From: Kudoa neothunni
Lineage: Eukaryota > Cnidaria
Length of the DNA stretch: 64,000 nt
Assembly (NCBI GenBank): GCA_964304625.1
Contig: OZ199839.1
Location: forward strand, 4,774,001-4,838,000
Reading direction: 5' to 3'
The notes under the pieces were generated by a model. The model searched no databases. It was not told the origin of the DNA and saw only the letters and a list, made by a program, of their open reading frames with translations. Positions 47,204 through 61,826 of this stretch are shown here, piece after piece; position 1 is the stretch's first letter, and the number at the start of each line of letters is the position of its first letter. A program made the translations under genes and the position numbers.

Positions 47204-47923
47204 GCCTACGATGCGCGCATCAATTTCGATGTGTATAACTTAGCTCGTTTTGCATCGTCATGTTTTGTTTTATTCCATAGAAGTAGCCAAATTGATTTTA
47301 TTTAATACCTATCGAATTATACAATGTAGAATAATTGCGTGTTATATCAAATAAACATAGCATTTAATTGAAGCCAACTACAGAGTGTTCCTAAAATAGT
47401 TTGTGTCTTTTGATTGATTATTTTAAGTACCATTCTAAATATATTCATTCAGATCGATTAAACATTACTGTTTATTATTTTTGTTAAAACAACCAATCAA
47501 AGTGAACACATGAAATGTTGATTAAACAAGAAAACATTGTTATGTTTGAGACAAACAGTTTATTTGACAACGCCAAACTCAAACTATTGCTATTGATGAA
47601 AAAATGTGTTAAGTCATGTTTCTAATGATGATAAAATATAGCCGAATATTTTACCCATCACATATTACGTACCGACACAACTTTTAAAATTTATGCTGTT
47701 GTTTGTCGTTTGGATGGCAAAAAGCTAAACATTCCATGTTGAATGTGTTTCTGAGTTCGGGCACCGTTGTTTTGTTTGAAGATCGGCAAACACGGCCACT
47801 TGCTAGAATAATTTCCTTAGATAAGACCGTCCATTGATATATTTTTTAAACGAAAGATTAAGATTTAACGTTAGTGCTTCAGCCGGAAGAATAACAATAA
47901 TAATTCAACCAGGTTGAAAGCAA
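47204..47923. promoter_or_regulatory. Bidirectional intergenic region (right arm)
   Basis: Mirror of 29,622-30,341, between the divergent F-box and coiled-coil genes. Confidence 0.4.
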
Positions 47924-48655
47924 ATGGCTCCATTTTTTGATTCTATCAAACGGTTTTTCAAAAAAAAACCTTCCATCGATGAATCATTTAGAATGTGCTC
48001 TGAAGCTTTCGAAGAGGTATACTTATAAAAAAATTGTGGTCCTCAGTATCGTTTTATAACTACAAACGTATTGCATTCGTAGCTGAACACTAATGAATCG
48101 CAACTTCGACAAGAAATAGATGTCCTCAATCGAAAGGAACAGAAACTTTTAAAAGCCAACCAATTTGAACAAAATATTAGACTTAAAGTAAACCTCATTT
48201 TAATTCATTTAAAGTACACTCTAACTTAGATGTTGATTCTAAAAGATTTGGCAACGACTCAACGTCGTCTTAAAGCGTAAAAATTAATGTGTTTTTTGAA
48301 TGACTAAAATTTGTATATATAGAAAGGAAAAAACACTTGCATCTTTAATCGTCTTACAACAAAGGGTTTTAACCACCCAAAAAGATATAACCAAAAGGAT
48401 TTCCATTAAAACCCGCACCAAGGTTTTAGTTGTTGGTTGGGTTTAATATTTTACACTTTTTAGCGTCAAATCCCAAGTGAAAATCCAGATCCATTCTCTG
48501 ATGTATAGTGGAACAACAGAAAGCATTTTTATTAAATTTATTTGTAGATTGAAGAAGAGGATCATGAAGAATTTAAAAAGTGGAATACTATCATAGAAGA
48601 CGTTGCCCTGAAATTATCTGTTCTTCAAAGACAAGATTCGAGTGGTTCGCTGTAA
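47924..48655 (+). CDS. Coiled-coil protein, possibly Snf7/CHMP-like (right-arm copy, six exons)
   Basis: Exons 47,924-48,016 (93 nt), 48,083-48,187 (105), 48,230-48,276 (47), 48,323-48,422 (100), 48,464-48,502 (39) and 48,548-48,655 (108) are joined by GT-AG introns of 66, 42, 46, 41 and 45 nt. The spliced frame is open for 163 aa. It begins with a short amphipathic, lysine-rich segment (MAPFFDSIKRFFKKKPSIDE), then long charged helices (LRQEIDVLNRKEQKLLKAN; DLATTQRRLKAKEKTLASL), and ends acidic (DPFSDIEEEDHEEFKKW, then LQRQDSSGSL). A basic amphipathic start, coiled coil and acidic tail resemble ESCRT-III/Snf7 subunits. The match is one of general character only, so the name is a guess. Exons 2 and 3 have the same lengths and phases as those of the two small coiled-coil paralogs. 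Confidence 0.6.
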
Positions 48656-49827
48656 CTCCTAATTTTTTACACTTTGTGTACACATTCAATTTTAGCCCAA
48701 GCGTCCTGGATCACAGTTCACCGAAGAGATAATTTACTCGAACTTCAATATTTTGATTTTTGTTAAATTATAGATTTCTTTAAAAATATCAGTCTCTATT
48801 GTTTGATTCTCTCTAAACTAATTTAATATTGAATTGGCTGCTTTTCTATTTAAACGATCAATATTTTAGTTTCTAAAGTATCTCTTGGGATTACCAATGA
48901 ATATACGAAACATTTTTTATGTTTTGGTGTTTCAACATAATATTTTATGAGTTCTAATGATTCTGAACAAAATTTTTAGGCTTAAATTTTAAAAAATGAT
49001 AGATATATAATGTTGGTACTATTAAATAAAAAATTTGTTTGAAGAACAAAATTTATGGTTAGGTTTTAATAAAAGATTATAGTAAAATTAGTGAACTAAA
49101 TTTGAATCATCCAGAAAAATTAGACGCGGAATTAACCCTCATGAATAATAATATTGAGAAAAATTTAGACTGCATTTTTTAATAAATTTGTAAATTACTT
49201 ATTAAAAATGCGCACATTTACTCTTATAAAAAAATTAGTTTAAACAACTAATTATTAAAGAGGTTATAAATTTATGTTTGATTATTTTGAATTGATCCCA
49301 CTTATTTTATAAAAGTTGTAGTAGGACGCGATTTTTCTTTAATTTTTATTTCGTAAACAATATAAGATATTGTTGATCTGTATTTTTGACAATCATAATA
49401 TTCTCAAGTTAAAATATTATATCTAAATTTCAGTGACGGAAAAATTCTTTTGAAGCCTAATTAAATAGGCAGTGGTTATTGCAACGGATAGGAATATTAA
49501 GTAAAATAGTGTTCGTATCAAAATTTTAATTTCATAACCACATATAACAATAAATGAACTATTATTAAATAAATTTTCAAAAGAAAACAAATTAGTTGAC
49601 TTCTTACCTCTAAATTGGCCAAGTGTGCCGACACTGTTTGATATTTGTCTTCAACGAACTCATTGTCGTGGCTCATATCACGAATAAATAAACATTTACT
49701 AGTAAACAAAATTATTTACATCTCTAACAATCGGAATTTGCCGATTGTGATCGATCAAAATTTGAACTTTTGGTTTTTTGGCGCAAAAAAAGGATAATTA
49801 ATCGCTACGCCCATATTGAAGTAAATG
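48656..49827. other. AT-rich region with the orphan exon (right arm)
   Basis: Mirror of 27,718-28,889. The candidate exon is at 49,608-49,676 on the minus strand. Confidence 0.35.
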
Positions 49828-52800
49828 CAGTGGTGGGCACAACTTTTTGGTCTGCGAGCCATATTGGCTCATTACAAAAGCTTGGAGAGTCCATTGTTGA
49901 TTAAGTATTTTCTGAGAACTTAAATACCTATTGGTGGCTTTTCTAACATTTTTGGTACAATAAACAAGTTAGTTTATAAATTAATTTAAAAAAGAATTAA
50001 ATAATTTTTTAAAATATAGAAATTTTGTGATCGTCATACTATTGCAGGTTACGATCGAAATAATAGGTTTTATATTTAATAAATTTTAATTATAACTAAA
50101 GTTATGTAAAGTTAATACTTTTCATAAAGTACACATGAAATATTTAAAAAAATAACTTTGATACAATTATTTTAAACATACAATTCAATATGACATCTAC
50201 TTTAAAATGAGACTCAAATTATATATTTAAATATAATCAAACAAAACAAAATTAATTAGATCTATAATATTTTAGATTACATTAAATTTTTTGTGACAAA
50301 TATAATAAACTTACAGAGATAATTTTCTTAAAATTTATTACGGAATATTACAACTCCAAATTTTGATTAAATAACATGAAATTAAAAAAATAGTAATTTT
50401 TGGTAAGTATCAATGTAACATTCATCTTTTAAGGTTTTGTATATATATTTTTCAGAATAAGAATTCCACCAGAAAAAGTTATCATAACTTATTACTTCCT
50501 ACTTTTTATTATTTCTTTTAATTTCCCTTAATTATATCAATTAATAAAACTTATATTTGTCATGAAGCTTCAACTCTGAAGTGATTGGTGTTGCATTTCA
50601 GACGCTAAATAGAACGAGAATATAAAGAAAAAAAATTACTAAATATTTTAATGGACTAATAGCTTAAGGTTTAGTTTTAAGTTTCTTGAAGATATCCTCA
50701 GTACGACTCCTGGGTTTTTGTCTGACAGAAAGGACTTATTCTTGTTTTTATTAATTTTCCAACAGAAGAAACTTTGCTCACAAATATAGGTTGACCCTAA
50801 CATAGAAAATATTTCTGAAGCGAAATTTCGAAGACATCAAAAACTCTTAGCAGGTAACGAATTGTAAAATTATACTAATGGAACAACAAAAAACAATTCT
50901 TTTAATAAATTATCAAGTTGAACATCTATCAGTTCAAGCTGAAGCTCGTCGGGAGCCGTGTTGGCATCAATAGAGAATAATGATGTGAGTATCTGAAATT
51001 TTGGTTCAACCTGTCGAAAATCTTTTAATCTTATATTGAACTCATCTAATAAAGGTTTCATATGGCTTTTTATTTTAAAACCAATAGCCGGAGGCACTTT
51101 TTCTTTTTCAAGCGATGGAAAGTGAGTAAATTTCCCCTCATTTATTTGATTTATAAAAAGGGGTAATTCCGCTTCAAAAGATTTAATGTGGTTGAGCATT
51201 TCATAAATCATAAATTATTTACTTTACAACTTTAGGTTTGATTCATTGAGTTTTTCAAAGATGTCAACTGCAAACATAAGCTCAAACCTCCATTCATCAC
51301 AGTCTATATTATGGATAAACTCACAATTCAAATCTTTAATTTCGTCTCTCAGATAACAAATTCTTTTCAAAACTTTTCCTAAACTTAACCTTCATATATT
51401 GTTATGGAAGATAACCTCTCCGTACTCAGAATCAAGATCATTTAACAACGATCTGAACTGATGGTGATTCAGAGCTCTTGAACAAATGATGTTTGTTGCG
51501 TTCACAACTGGAATTATAATGTGGTTTAAACTTAATGCAGATTTCCACTTTCTTGATGTAAAAAAGTGAAATGACAGAAAAGCATGGTTGGGAATCTCCT
51601 TTTTAAACTTTTCATCCAATAGTTAAATCATTCCCAAATTTTTTCCCAATAAAGAGCCAGCGCCATCAGTTGTTACGCTTGTTAATTTACTCCAAGGTAA
51701 TTCATTGTTTTCAATTGCTTTAACCACACATTCAAACAAATCCTGTCCAGTTGTTGTACCTTCCATCGGTTCCATAGAAAGTAACTCTTCAGTGATATAA
51801 AAATTAGGGTCTATTCCACGTATAAAAATAAACAATTGTACAGTGTCTCTAATATCTGTGCTTTCATCTAAAGCTAATGAATAACACACAAAATCTTTTC
51901 TTATATCTTTTCATTGTTGGCTTAAATTTTCACTTATCATTTCTATACGACGCACAACTGTACTTCTTGATAATGGAATATTTTCAAACTTATTTTTCAA
52001 TTCCGGACATTCAACGCTAACACAATCCATTATACATTCTTTCACAAATTCGCCACCTAAAAATGGTTTGTTTCACCGAGAAATGTTGTGATATCATAAA
52101 CCTTGCTCCAGATTCGTTTTCTTGGGTTAGAAACTTCGTTTTGAATGAACTGAGTTGCTTTTGGTAACTTTCAAGGTATTTTAAGTCTGTTCCTTGTTGT
52201 TATTGTTGATTTTTTCACTGAATTCCCCAGGTTCCGTTTCGTGATGCCGTTTCAAGTTATATTCCTTTAACCCTCCCGGGACCAAGGGGGTCTATCGTGA
52301 CCCCATTTTCGATAAATCATATTTTTATGAATGAAGGCCTCATAGGCTTCAGTATAAAATTCACACAATCTTAGAAAATATATTAATATACTAAATAAGC
52401 ACAAATTTTTGAAAAATATTAGAATCTGTCCCAGAAAAAAAACTTGTATAATTGAACACGTGTTCTCCATACGTCAACATACTTCACGCTATAACTTCAT
52501 ATTAAAATTATTAATAGATAAAAATAAACAACGACAAATTATCGCAATTAATATATATTGAACGTTCAATAAAGGTACAAATTGTATGTTTTCCTTTTTC
52601 CTATCGAAGGATTACGATGACGTCATAAGATTAAATTAAGATTTATCGGCTACATGTATTTTAAACGGTAGGGATAAACAAAGTATATCATTTCATTTTA
52701 GATTATTAATTTAAGAATAAATTTATATTTAGGAATGCCTTATGATAACGATAATAATTTGGGGCTAAATTGCAGTCTACGTGTATCAACTTCGGGGGAG

Positions 52801-53776
52801 CATCCTAACTTATTGGTAAATATTTGCGCCAGACTTTCAAGGGTCATTATCATTTGCATTTAAAATATAGTTTAGAACTATTTGATAAATGTATTGATAT
52901 TGGCGAAACGCTTAATTCACAGAATTTATTGATTCACGGAAAAAATCACGATGTTCATTTTGTTGACGAAATATTAGTCAAAAAACTAATATACGGTGCA
53001 ATGTCTACAAGGGACCTATTTTCTCGTCGCACAGATTTAAAAAAAACTTTTTTTAACGCTAACCATGTAGTTTAGAAACTGAGTGATGTTATCTTTGAAA
53101 AAAACTTGCTTTCTCTTTAGGAAACTCTGGAATTAATGTGATTTATTCTTAAATAAATCTATTTTAAATTTTCATATTTTATTTATTTATTTTGGATGTA
53201 TAGACATACTCAAACATTTACAACCATGATCCGTACTTAACCTTACTTTCAATTTTGTGATTAACTACTTTCCCCGAAAATCATGTCTGATGCCTTGTAA
53301 GGTCGCTTGTGTTCATTTCTTTTCTATATTTGATCGAACCACATTATTTTATCTCCAGAAACTTTCAACAATGTAGATACAATAAAACATATATTTGAAA
53401 CCTAGAATAACAAGCTTTTTAACGTAGATGCTTATAATATTTAATCGAAGAATTAATTACATTTTTCTCAGCTTTATTCCCTTTAAAGCGAACTTCTAAT
53501 CGGTTAATATAGCTGTGTGGTGAGTAATAATTACAAGAATAACTTTTGGGGTCAATTGCACAATAAAATAAGAAAATAATTGTGGGTCAAAAATGACCCC
53601 CATGGGCACATACTGAATTTTTCGACTTAAGGTCCTTCGACGGTTAATACGGCGACTGATTCGAAACAAAGAAAACACACCGCTTTATTCATTGAATAGG
53701 TGAAGAAATATTTTTGAGTCCAATCATCATTAAAATTACGATTTTCATCAACAACTGTACGCTCTCGGGAGGGCAT
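49828..53776 (-). mobile_element. hAT element 2 (right arm)
   Basis: Mirror of 23,769-27,717. The 3' terminus CAGTGGTGGGCACAAC is at 49,828 and the transposase start at 53,776. Same breaks and same piggyBac-like insertion. Confidence 0.8.
52267..53647. mobile_element. piggyBac-like PB-A member 2 in the hAT 2 BED finger (right arm)
   Basis: Mirror of 23,898-25,278. TTAA at 52,267-52,270 and 53,644-53,647. Confidence 0.82.
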
Positions 53777-54433
53777 GTTTGTTTAATTCTACAAACACGT
53801 GGATTCTACGAATTACAATTAATAAGGGAATTTTGAGCTAATTATTATTCGAAAAAATTAAGTAAATGAATAAAAAAATTATTCCTACAACAAACTGATA
53901 AATTTTGATACACTTCTATTACAAATAATTATAGTTTAAAATTTTAGGATATCTAAAAAATTATACAAATTACATGGATTTTATCCCTTTTCAAATATAG
54001 TAATAAATGAGATTTTTGTAAACGCCGCGAATATAATGGAAAGTAGGGATATGGTTCTTATTGCGTCCAACCGAATCTATGTGTTAGTATTACATGCTCA
54101 TATGTTTTTCTATTATTTAGTTACTTTTAGATTCTTTTTATTGTAAATTGAATCTCGTGTATCAGTTTTTTCCAAATTTGATAATACGTTATTTGGTTTT
54201 AAGCGCGTATTAGATCTTACCTCATTCACATATGATAATCATAGGTACAATGCAAGCATGGGTAAAACATCAAATCGGTTAATAAAATTGCGTAAAATTA
54301 ACGTTTATAAATTCATAATATATCAAAAAGTTGTTTATGGAAGAGAAATGCTGTCTTAGCGTTACTAGATTTTGAAAACACGTACATGCAAGTGCAATTT
54401 TCAGCCTTATAAACTGAACGTGTCTATTTGCAC
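53777..54433. other. AT-rich spacer (right arm)
   Basis: Mirror of 23,112-23,768; nothing recognised. Confidence 0.4.
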
Positions 54434-54617
54434 CAGGGTTGTCAGAAGATTAGCGAAAAAAGCACCATAATCAAGTATAACGTACCAACAGTTAATCATC
54501 GCAAAAAGGAGATTAAGGGGAAAAACGTAGTTATTTAAAATGTTTTTTAATTTATCTAAAATGAAATTGTGTCATTACAGTTATCTTCATAAAGGTTTCT
54601 CTCTATGAACGCTGTTA

Positions 54618-57056
54618 CTAAATTTTCAGCTGGGTTCCATTTTGTACAATCTGTATTAAAAATAAAATTTTCGAAGAAATCAAGCTGTTTAATGTCTCGG
54701 TATTCAATAATGATCTATTTTTCGTTTTGATTATGTTCAATTGGGTAAATATTCTTTCGGAACAAGCAGGAGAATGAGGTAATGAGAGCAAGCTTATCAT
54801 TAGTTTTGAAATTAATGGATATTTAGGAACATCGCCAATTCTTTTTTCTGATACATCGTACCAAAATTTTTCGGGCACTTATCGAAAAGAGATTTGAGTC
54901 TTCGTAAGTTAATTGTCTCCATTCAATATCCGCATTGGTGTAGTCTTCATCCGATATAAGATTGGGGAATCTTGCTGCAAGGGCAGGCGTCCACTGCTTG
55001 GGTTTTTTGTGGTCACCTTGGGTTCTTGGTTTTTTTCATTTTTCTTTAAAATCTTGGGTTTTTATTGAACACCTGTAAACATTGAATAATAACACAAATT
55101 TCATTAAGTGTGACATTAATATTTATATTTTTAATAACGTATCCTACTCAGATTATATCGTGCAGGGTTTAAACATTACGATATTGAACGACAGCACAAT
55201 AGATTGTTTAACGTGGCACGATTGTTCAATTAACATTGTCGCACATTATTAGAAAATTTAACATTATTTAAAAATATATCTTGAACTATGAATTAATGAA
55301 TTCATTGTGAACATATTGATCTATACTAGACATTAAGTTTGAATGAGCGTTCTCGCCAATAAATTGCAATAATACGACGATAAATTTAAATTTAATATCT
55401 GCAGACGTATTTGAAGACTCGGAAGATGATTAAGAACTTTAATAGATATGATTCTATTTTTTGTTGTATTTTAGACTAGCGTTTTTCTCGACCTTGGGTT
55501 TTTTTACTTAAATTTGGGTTTTTTCTAAAATACCGCTGGCAACCCTGGCAAGGGCAAGGGATATAATAGACTCTGGCTTATCTTCATTTACGCTACTTGG
55601 ATCCATTGCCTGAAACAATTCAAGTTCTTTAAATGAATTATTATATAGAAATCGATCAATTATTTTATTTGTTAAGGAAATATTTAAATTAAATGTATTT
55701 ATTTTATATTGGAGATATTCTTGTGAATTTATTATGGAAGAATTCATTGTATACATGCAAGTCTTATTGGATCCGCGACAAACACTATCTAATGGAAGAT
55801 AATTTGAAGGGTTATTAATATTAACATTCCAAATATCCACATTTTTAATGATTTCTCTTTTCATAAATAAACTGAGAATGACTTTTACTGTAACACTAAT
55901 TGAATTTTTTATCTTGTGTATTCGAAAGGCTTCTGATCGGAATTCAAGATTAAGTTTGTTCATTATTGGGAGTATAAAGCTTAAGAATTCAAAATACATA
56001 CGATTTATTGGTTTATTGAGTTTATGATTTATTAATTTTGCCGATTCAAAGCCATTTCCTGATACTGCAGTAGCGAAAAACATTTTAAGTGAATTCCATT
56101 GATCGAGTATTCTAGCAACGACTTGTTCAAGTGACAACCATCTTGTGTCACAAAAGCGTAATATCTTTCTAGGACAAATATCCATCATCTTTTGAAATGC
56201 CTTGTATTCACTCAAATGTTTTGGGCTATTCGAAATATATGTGTAAATACTTCTAGCTAAATCTTCCAACTCATTTGGAAGTTGATGGCAAGCTTTAGAA
56301 ACACATAAATTTACTGAGTGACAAACGCAACCTTGCACATAAAGCGAAGAAATTATTTGTTTCAGTAAACTCTGGAGACCACTTTTGTTACCCATTATAA
56401 CATTTGCATTGTCACTGGCAAATCCGATAAGATTGTGAATGGAGATATTAGTTTTAAAAAAATTTGTCAATGATCCAAAAATTCCTTTACCAGTACAATT
56501 CGTTATTTCCAACATGACCAAATATTTGTCCATTGTCTTCTTAACATCGACATTATAATATCGAGCTACTAAAACTAGGTGTTTAGTTGTGGACATATCT
56601 GTGGTTTCATCTATTATTAATTAAAATTTGGTTGTTTGTAATTAAGCTTTTTAAGTAATATTTCCCAATAACATTACGAAAAACACATTTGCTTTTCGTT
56701 CGAGCACATTTAATATCATTGTAAATAGTAGAATCTTCACCAGCATTGGTAATTAAACCAGGCGAATGATACAAGATTGACAACGGCAAATTGTTTTCCA
56801 CAACAAAGGCACATAATTTCAATTCTGCTTTAGCTATTTTTCGAGAATATACAACGGAACTGTTTAATTCTGTATAACTATCTATTTTCATATTGTTTGT
56901 GTATTGTCTCATATATCTTGAATGCTTTTCGGTTGTTGCATGTCTTCCGATTTGTGAAATACTCCCCGAAACTTCGCATTTACACACTGTGCAGAGCACT
57001 TTCTCCTTGTTATCCATGCTCATATCAATCCACTGGATAAACCTTCGATCTTCCAA
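54618..57056 (-). pseudogene. hAT 1 transposase (right arm)
   Basis: Same domains, same frameshift near 56,600 and same MITE insertion as the left-arm copy. Confidence 0.85.
54985..55547. mobile_element. hAT MITE nested in the hAT 1 transposase (right arm)
   Basis: Mirror of 21,998-22,560 with the same GCCCTTGC duplication. Confidence 0.85.
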
Positions 57057-58334
57057 CCATTCTCTTCTTGCCTTGCGTTTATAACCTTTATATATTTTCT
57101 TGTTTGGTGTGCTACTTATATCACTTTAGTTTCCGCAGTCGCTATCGTTTTGATTAAAGACTATCAAGAATTACGAACCCAACAAATATTACATTATGTA
57201 TAACGCAATAAAAGTTATAGAAATTAATTCGACTTGTTGAATGCAAAAACTACGTAGTAAATTACCAAAGCGTGCGCTATTAAAAATGAATTTGTATGTT
57301 AAAATAAGTGTTTGTGTATAAAATTTTATCCTAATCGCATTCCGGATATTGTTTTCCTCTTCAACTTCATTTTCATATAACTTAAATATTTTCCGGTGTC
57401 AGTGATTGCTTTAATTTTAAAAAATTTAATTTATTAACAATTCCTCTGGTTAGAAATCTATAAACTTAACGTTTTAAGAAATCCTTGTAGCGACAAGTAA
57501 ATTTGATAACTCTTTCGAGCCAGATTTTTTTTTCGTTTTTAAAAACATTTTAAAACCCTAAAGTATGAAACTTGTAGGCAACGCATAACAATTAATTTTG
57601 TGAAGTAAACGAGCTAATTGCCCACGTATAAGGTTAAAGATACACTGGGATTACATGGAACTGATTTGACCATGAAATCAAAGAAAGTTTCATTTAAAAC
57701 AATAAATAGATAACATTATCGTAGGCAGAAACTCATTTAACATACATGTGTAGAAAACAATAAGCTTAATTTTATAAAATTTTGTTAAAGGATAACCTTC
57801 AGTTCCATGCGCCCATCTTTTTATTATTTTGTTTATAAATTTTGTTGTTATGCATGTTATATTTTGTGTATATTCGTCAGAATTTCATCTACATTTTTAA
57901 AAAAGTATTATCTACCGATCGACATAATAAAATAAGCTAATGGTTTGGCAAAATTACACAAATTATAACAGGTTTTACAACAAAATAATAATCAGGTGGG
58001 CGCGCGAATCCAATGGTTAGCCGTTAAGGGCTAATTGTTTGTTTTGTTTTCTTTAGGAGACAAAATATTAAAGGGATAGATTGGATATTTAAAATAATAT
58101 CAACTTCAGACCCAAGACATACTTTGCATATCTTTGTATAATGTTATATCTATACGCTGAAATAATAATAAAGAAACGCAAAAAGTATAAATTTTTAAAT
58201 AAGCCATTAATGCTACGTTGCATTCATTACTAATACCTAATCGGAAACTGGATATCGTCAAGGGGATTAAAAATCATGTATTGAAGGTGAAAAAGTACCA
58301 TTTTGGTACGAACATACCAATTCTGGCAACCCTG

Positions 58335-58920
58335 CTTCAGCCTTGTATATATAGTAGATAGTAACTAAACTATGTACGATCCATTCATAAAAGCTTAATT
58401 TCTGAAACATCGATATTTTGCAAAATAAATTATATACAGAAATTTACAATTATAATCAACAAAAATTAATATAAATTTCCTTTTATATACTTTAAAAGAT
58501 TTTTTCAAATAAACAATTGGCTGTTAATCCAATACTTTTTTTTAAATCACGAAGTTGTATAAAAATATCCATTTAATAATTTCGTTTTTAACGATAAATT
58601 TCTAAAACTCAAGTTAACAAAATTAAGTGATGTCATAATCAATCTCAAGTGATTATTTTATTATATGAATGTTTTTATTTATCTCGAAAAATTCAGTTAA
58701 TTTAATTTTTTAAAACTAAATATTTTATTTAGATTTCTATCATTTATTCAAAATATCATCATTATAGTTTATGATGTACAAATAATTTGTTGATACTAAA
58801 TTCATTATTCTGGAACGATCTATGTTTAATAGATTATATGAATTCTTTAAACGTCGTAATTTTCTTAATCAAAATTCCAAATGGAGCTTTTTGTAACTCA
58901 TTTATTTTTTAAGGGAAATA
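58335..58920. other. AT-rich spacer (right arm)
   Basis: Mirror of 18,621-19,210; nothing recognised. Confidence 0.5.
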
Positions 58921-60320
58921 TTAACCCTCCCTGTACAGCGTTCGAAAAAATTACGCGTGTGCCGATGGGGTCCATTTGGGATCCCCTTTTAAATCGGCCT
59001 TAAACGCCATCAATTATTACGAAACTAACAATATGTTATTTATAGACATTTATAAGTACAAAAAATGAAACATAGCTCTCTCCGGTAGCTCAAAATGCAG
59101 ATATGAGACCAAGATGAACTTATTGTGTCCGACCAATGTGATGAAATCAGCGCATACATTTCAGCACTAATGGCTTCGAAGATGTCTAAAAGAAATAAAT
59201 ACCTAATTTATTCGACTAGGTGCTATAAAAAATTAATAGATGATGATCAAACACAGGCCCAGCTAAGCGCCGTCTGTAGAAATTATCGGACCGTTTCGGA
59301 AGTAGTAAATGTAGCGGCGCATGCAGTTTGCTCTGTGATTTCATAGAAAGCAGTGTTTGAAAAACTCGCATCGTTTTAATTCCTTCATAATTAAAATAAA
59401 AAAATTATAAAGGTACACTGCTTATTAATGTATTTGCATTTTTAAATGCTACATCCCCTTACGTTTTTACGAACTTTTTTTTATTTATTTGCATATTTAA
59501 GAGTTAATATGATTAGATTAAAGAATTTAATTTAAGGAAACCTAAGCCGTTTAAATATTTTGGTATCCATACTTGCAAAACTGCTGGAACATACATTTAA
59601 TGCTTCTATACGAATAATTCGTAGCACATACATATCGATATCAATAATCAATAAACACACGGTGCTTTAACTATTGTTAAATACTCAATACAAATATTAA
59701 TAGATATTATTTCTGACTATTTTTAAAAATTATTGATAAGTCTTATTGTTTATTTTATTAAATTTGCAATAGAATAATTATTCGCCAAATACTTTATACT
59801 CTATCAATTTATATTTCGCCGAATAAAAATTACGGAATCCCCAGATAATACACAAAGATTCTAATAGTTATATTGCAAATAATGAATCATGGATTAATTT
59901 GTTGTTGGTAAACAGAGATTCTTTAGAGAAACAAGAGCCTACCAACCAAGAAGCGCGGTACGGATGAATTCTCGCTAATCTCCTATTAAGTCGAAGTATA
60001 TATAAACCTTATGCATATATGGCTTAAAAATCAATTAAACAAAATTTATCTATATAAATAAGTAAAATAGATTAATATGCATATAATGAACCATTTTTCT
60101 CGAAATTCTATAGGAATAAACATGCGGATTATGAAATAAATATAATCTCTAAGGCATATTTTTGAAATTAGAAAAAAATTTTTAGTTTCTATACTTACTT
60201 TTTAACTTTATAGAGGCATTCCTAGAACAGTTAAAAAGTCAATAGTTCAGTTTCAGTGTAACGCGACAAATACTGAAATTGGGGTCCCTAATGGACCCCG
60301 CTTCGGACAGGGAGGGTTAA
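58921..60320. mobile_element. piggyBac-like PB-A member 1 (right arm)
   Basis: Mirror of 17,216-18,620. TTAA at 58,921 and 60,317-60,320. A few bases shorter than the left copy because of small indels. Confidence 0.75.
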
Positions 60321-60800
60321 TAAATTTTTAATCGTATAAAAATAACTTTAAAATGACTTCGATTGATTGTTTGAAATTAAAATAATTTAATCTTAAAAAG
60401 ACACATAATTTAGTAGAATAATCCAGTATAGTATTCGGAAGGTTAACAAAGTATAATCCTTTCAACATTCTATCCTAACTGATTACAGTATGATCTCTCG
60501 AGAGCAACTCAATATACCTAGGTTTACAGGTTTGAATCAATGTTAAAAGATTTATTAAAATTTTTATTTAATGAGGAAAACAGATTTATAATTTGGATAA
60601 AATAAGCTGATAACTTGAACTGAGTGAAGATAACCAGAAATACCTACAAACAAACCGACACATGATCCAATACTTTTTTTATTTAAAAATGAGTAATGAA
60701 ATATTTAAGCAGACTAAACTAGTTAATAAAGCCACCTTTCCGAGTATAAAACGGAGTTTGAGCCTACCGCATACTAATCTACATATTGTTGTCAAGGGTG
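60321..60800. other. Upstream region of coiled-coil paralog 2 (right arm)
   Basis: Mirror of 16,735-17,215; nothing further recognised. Confidence 0.4.
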
Positions 60801-61228
60801 ATGTCATTAGAAGAAACCTTGCAGAGATATAGAAGTGCTACTCATTATCGAGCTCAAATGAGAGCAGTAAATTATTTCCTGTGATTCTTAATTAAAATAT
60901 AAAATGGAATCAAGGTAGAACAACAAATAATAACAGTAGACAAACTAATTATAGAAAACGAAGAAAAATTAACTGAATACATGAAAATATACAACAAAGA
61001 AAGGGATCGATTACGACAAGTATATTTAAGGTTGTTTTAGATATCAATTTTTCTATAGTGGAGACTTTTTCCTAATGTGGAACAACTTGATAATTATAGT
61101 ACTATGTAAGGCAAATTTAACCATTTTGAAGAAGATTATGTTAATTTAGGTTGAAAGAACGAAAAAAACACCATATAAATGAGCATAGAAGATTATTTAT
61201 CATTCTACGCAACTTACGAGCTATCTGA
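60801..61228 (+). CDS. Small coiled-coil protein, unnamed family, paralog 2 (four exons, intact copy)
   Basis: Exons 60,801-60,866 (66 nt), 60,915-61,019 (105), 61,059-61,105 (47) and 61,150-61,228 (79) are joined by GT-AG introns of 48, 39 and 44 nt. The spliced frame encodes 98 aa. It starts MSLEETLQRYRSATHYRAQM and continues VEQQIITVDKLIIENEEKLT, EYMKIYNKERDRLRQ, LDNYSTMLKERKKHHINEH. The predicted character is charged, helical and coiled-coil, with no signal peptide or membrane segment. No known family is recognised. Exons 1 to 3 match paralog 1 (12,592-13,049) in length, phase and key residues; the last exon is shorter and diverges after LKERKK. Function unknown. Helitron copy 2 lies between the two paralogs on the left side. 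Confidence 0.72.
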
Positions 61229-61826
61229 AATTATATTTGATTTTTTCTTGATAAAAATGTTCATGTTTATTAATCGGATTTTTTTATTAATCATATTCTA
61301 AAAATGCAGCATAGATATTAAAATTTATTTAGAAATGATTATCATTATCTCACAGTAATAAAATGTTTCATATTTTCAAAAAATAAAAATAATAATGTCT
61401 AAATGCTTTTTTATCACTTATTATGAATCAAATTATTTCCAATCAATTATATTAAGGAATGATAATTCGAATTTCTAATCATCAATATATATTGTTGACT
61501 TAAAAGGAAACCATTAATTAAGCTTTAAAGTCTGTTTTAATGATTTTGGCAAGTTAAACCTAACCAAAATTATATTCAACAATTTTCCTGCAGTAAGAAT
61601 GAATTTTCTATAGATTTTTTGCCAAATATATATTTAAACTATATACCAAGCTAGTTCTGAATGTAATCAATCTTTTTTTTGCAGAAGATTCATATTAAAA
61701 ACCTGCTTTACTCCTAATCTAATTATTACGCATTACTAATTAAGCGTGGCTCTTTTCCCATTCAAACGTTATGGTCAGCTTAATTTACTAATAATTTTGA
61801 AAAAAAGATATCAGTTATATTAAAAA
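61229..61826. other. Intergenic (right arm)
   Basis: Mirror of 15,706-16,303; nothing recognised. Confidence 0.5.

Larger units (their letters stand above)
54434..58334 (-). mobile_element. hAT element 1 (right arm)
   Basis: Mirror of 19,211-23,111, with CAGGGTTG ends at both boundaries. One amino-acid difference was seen in the transposase (a Tyr codon TAT here, Cys TGT in the left arm). Confidence 0.8.
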
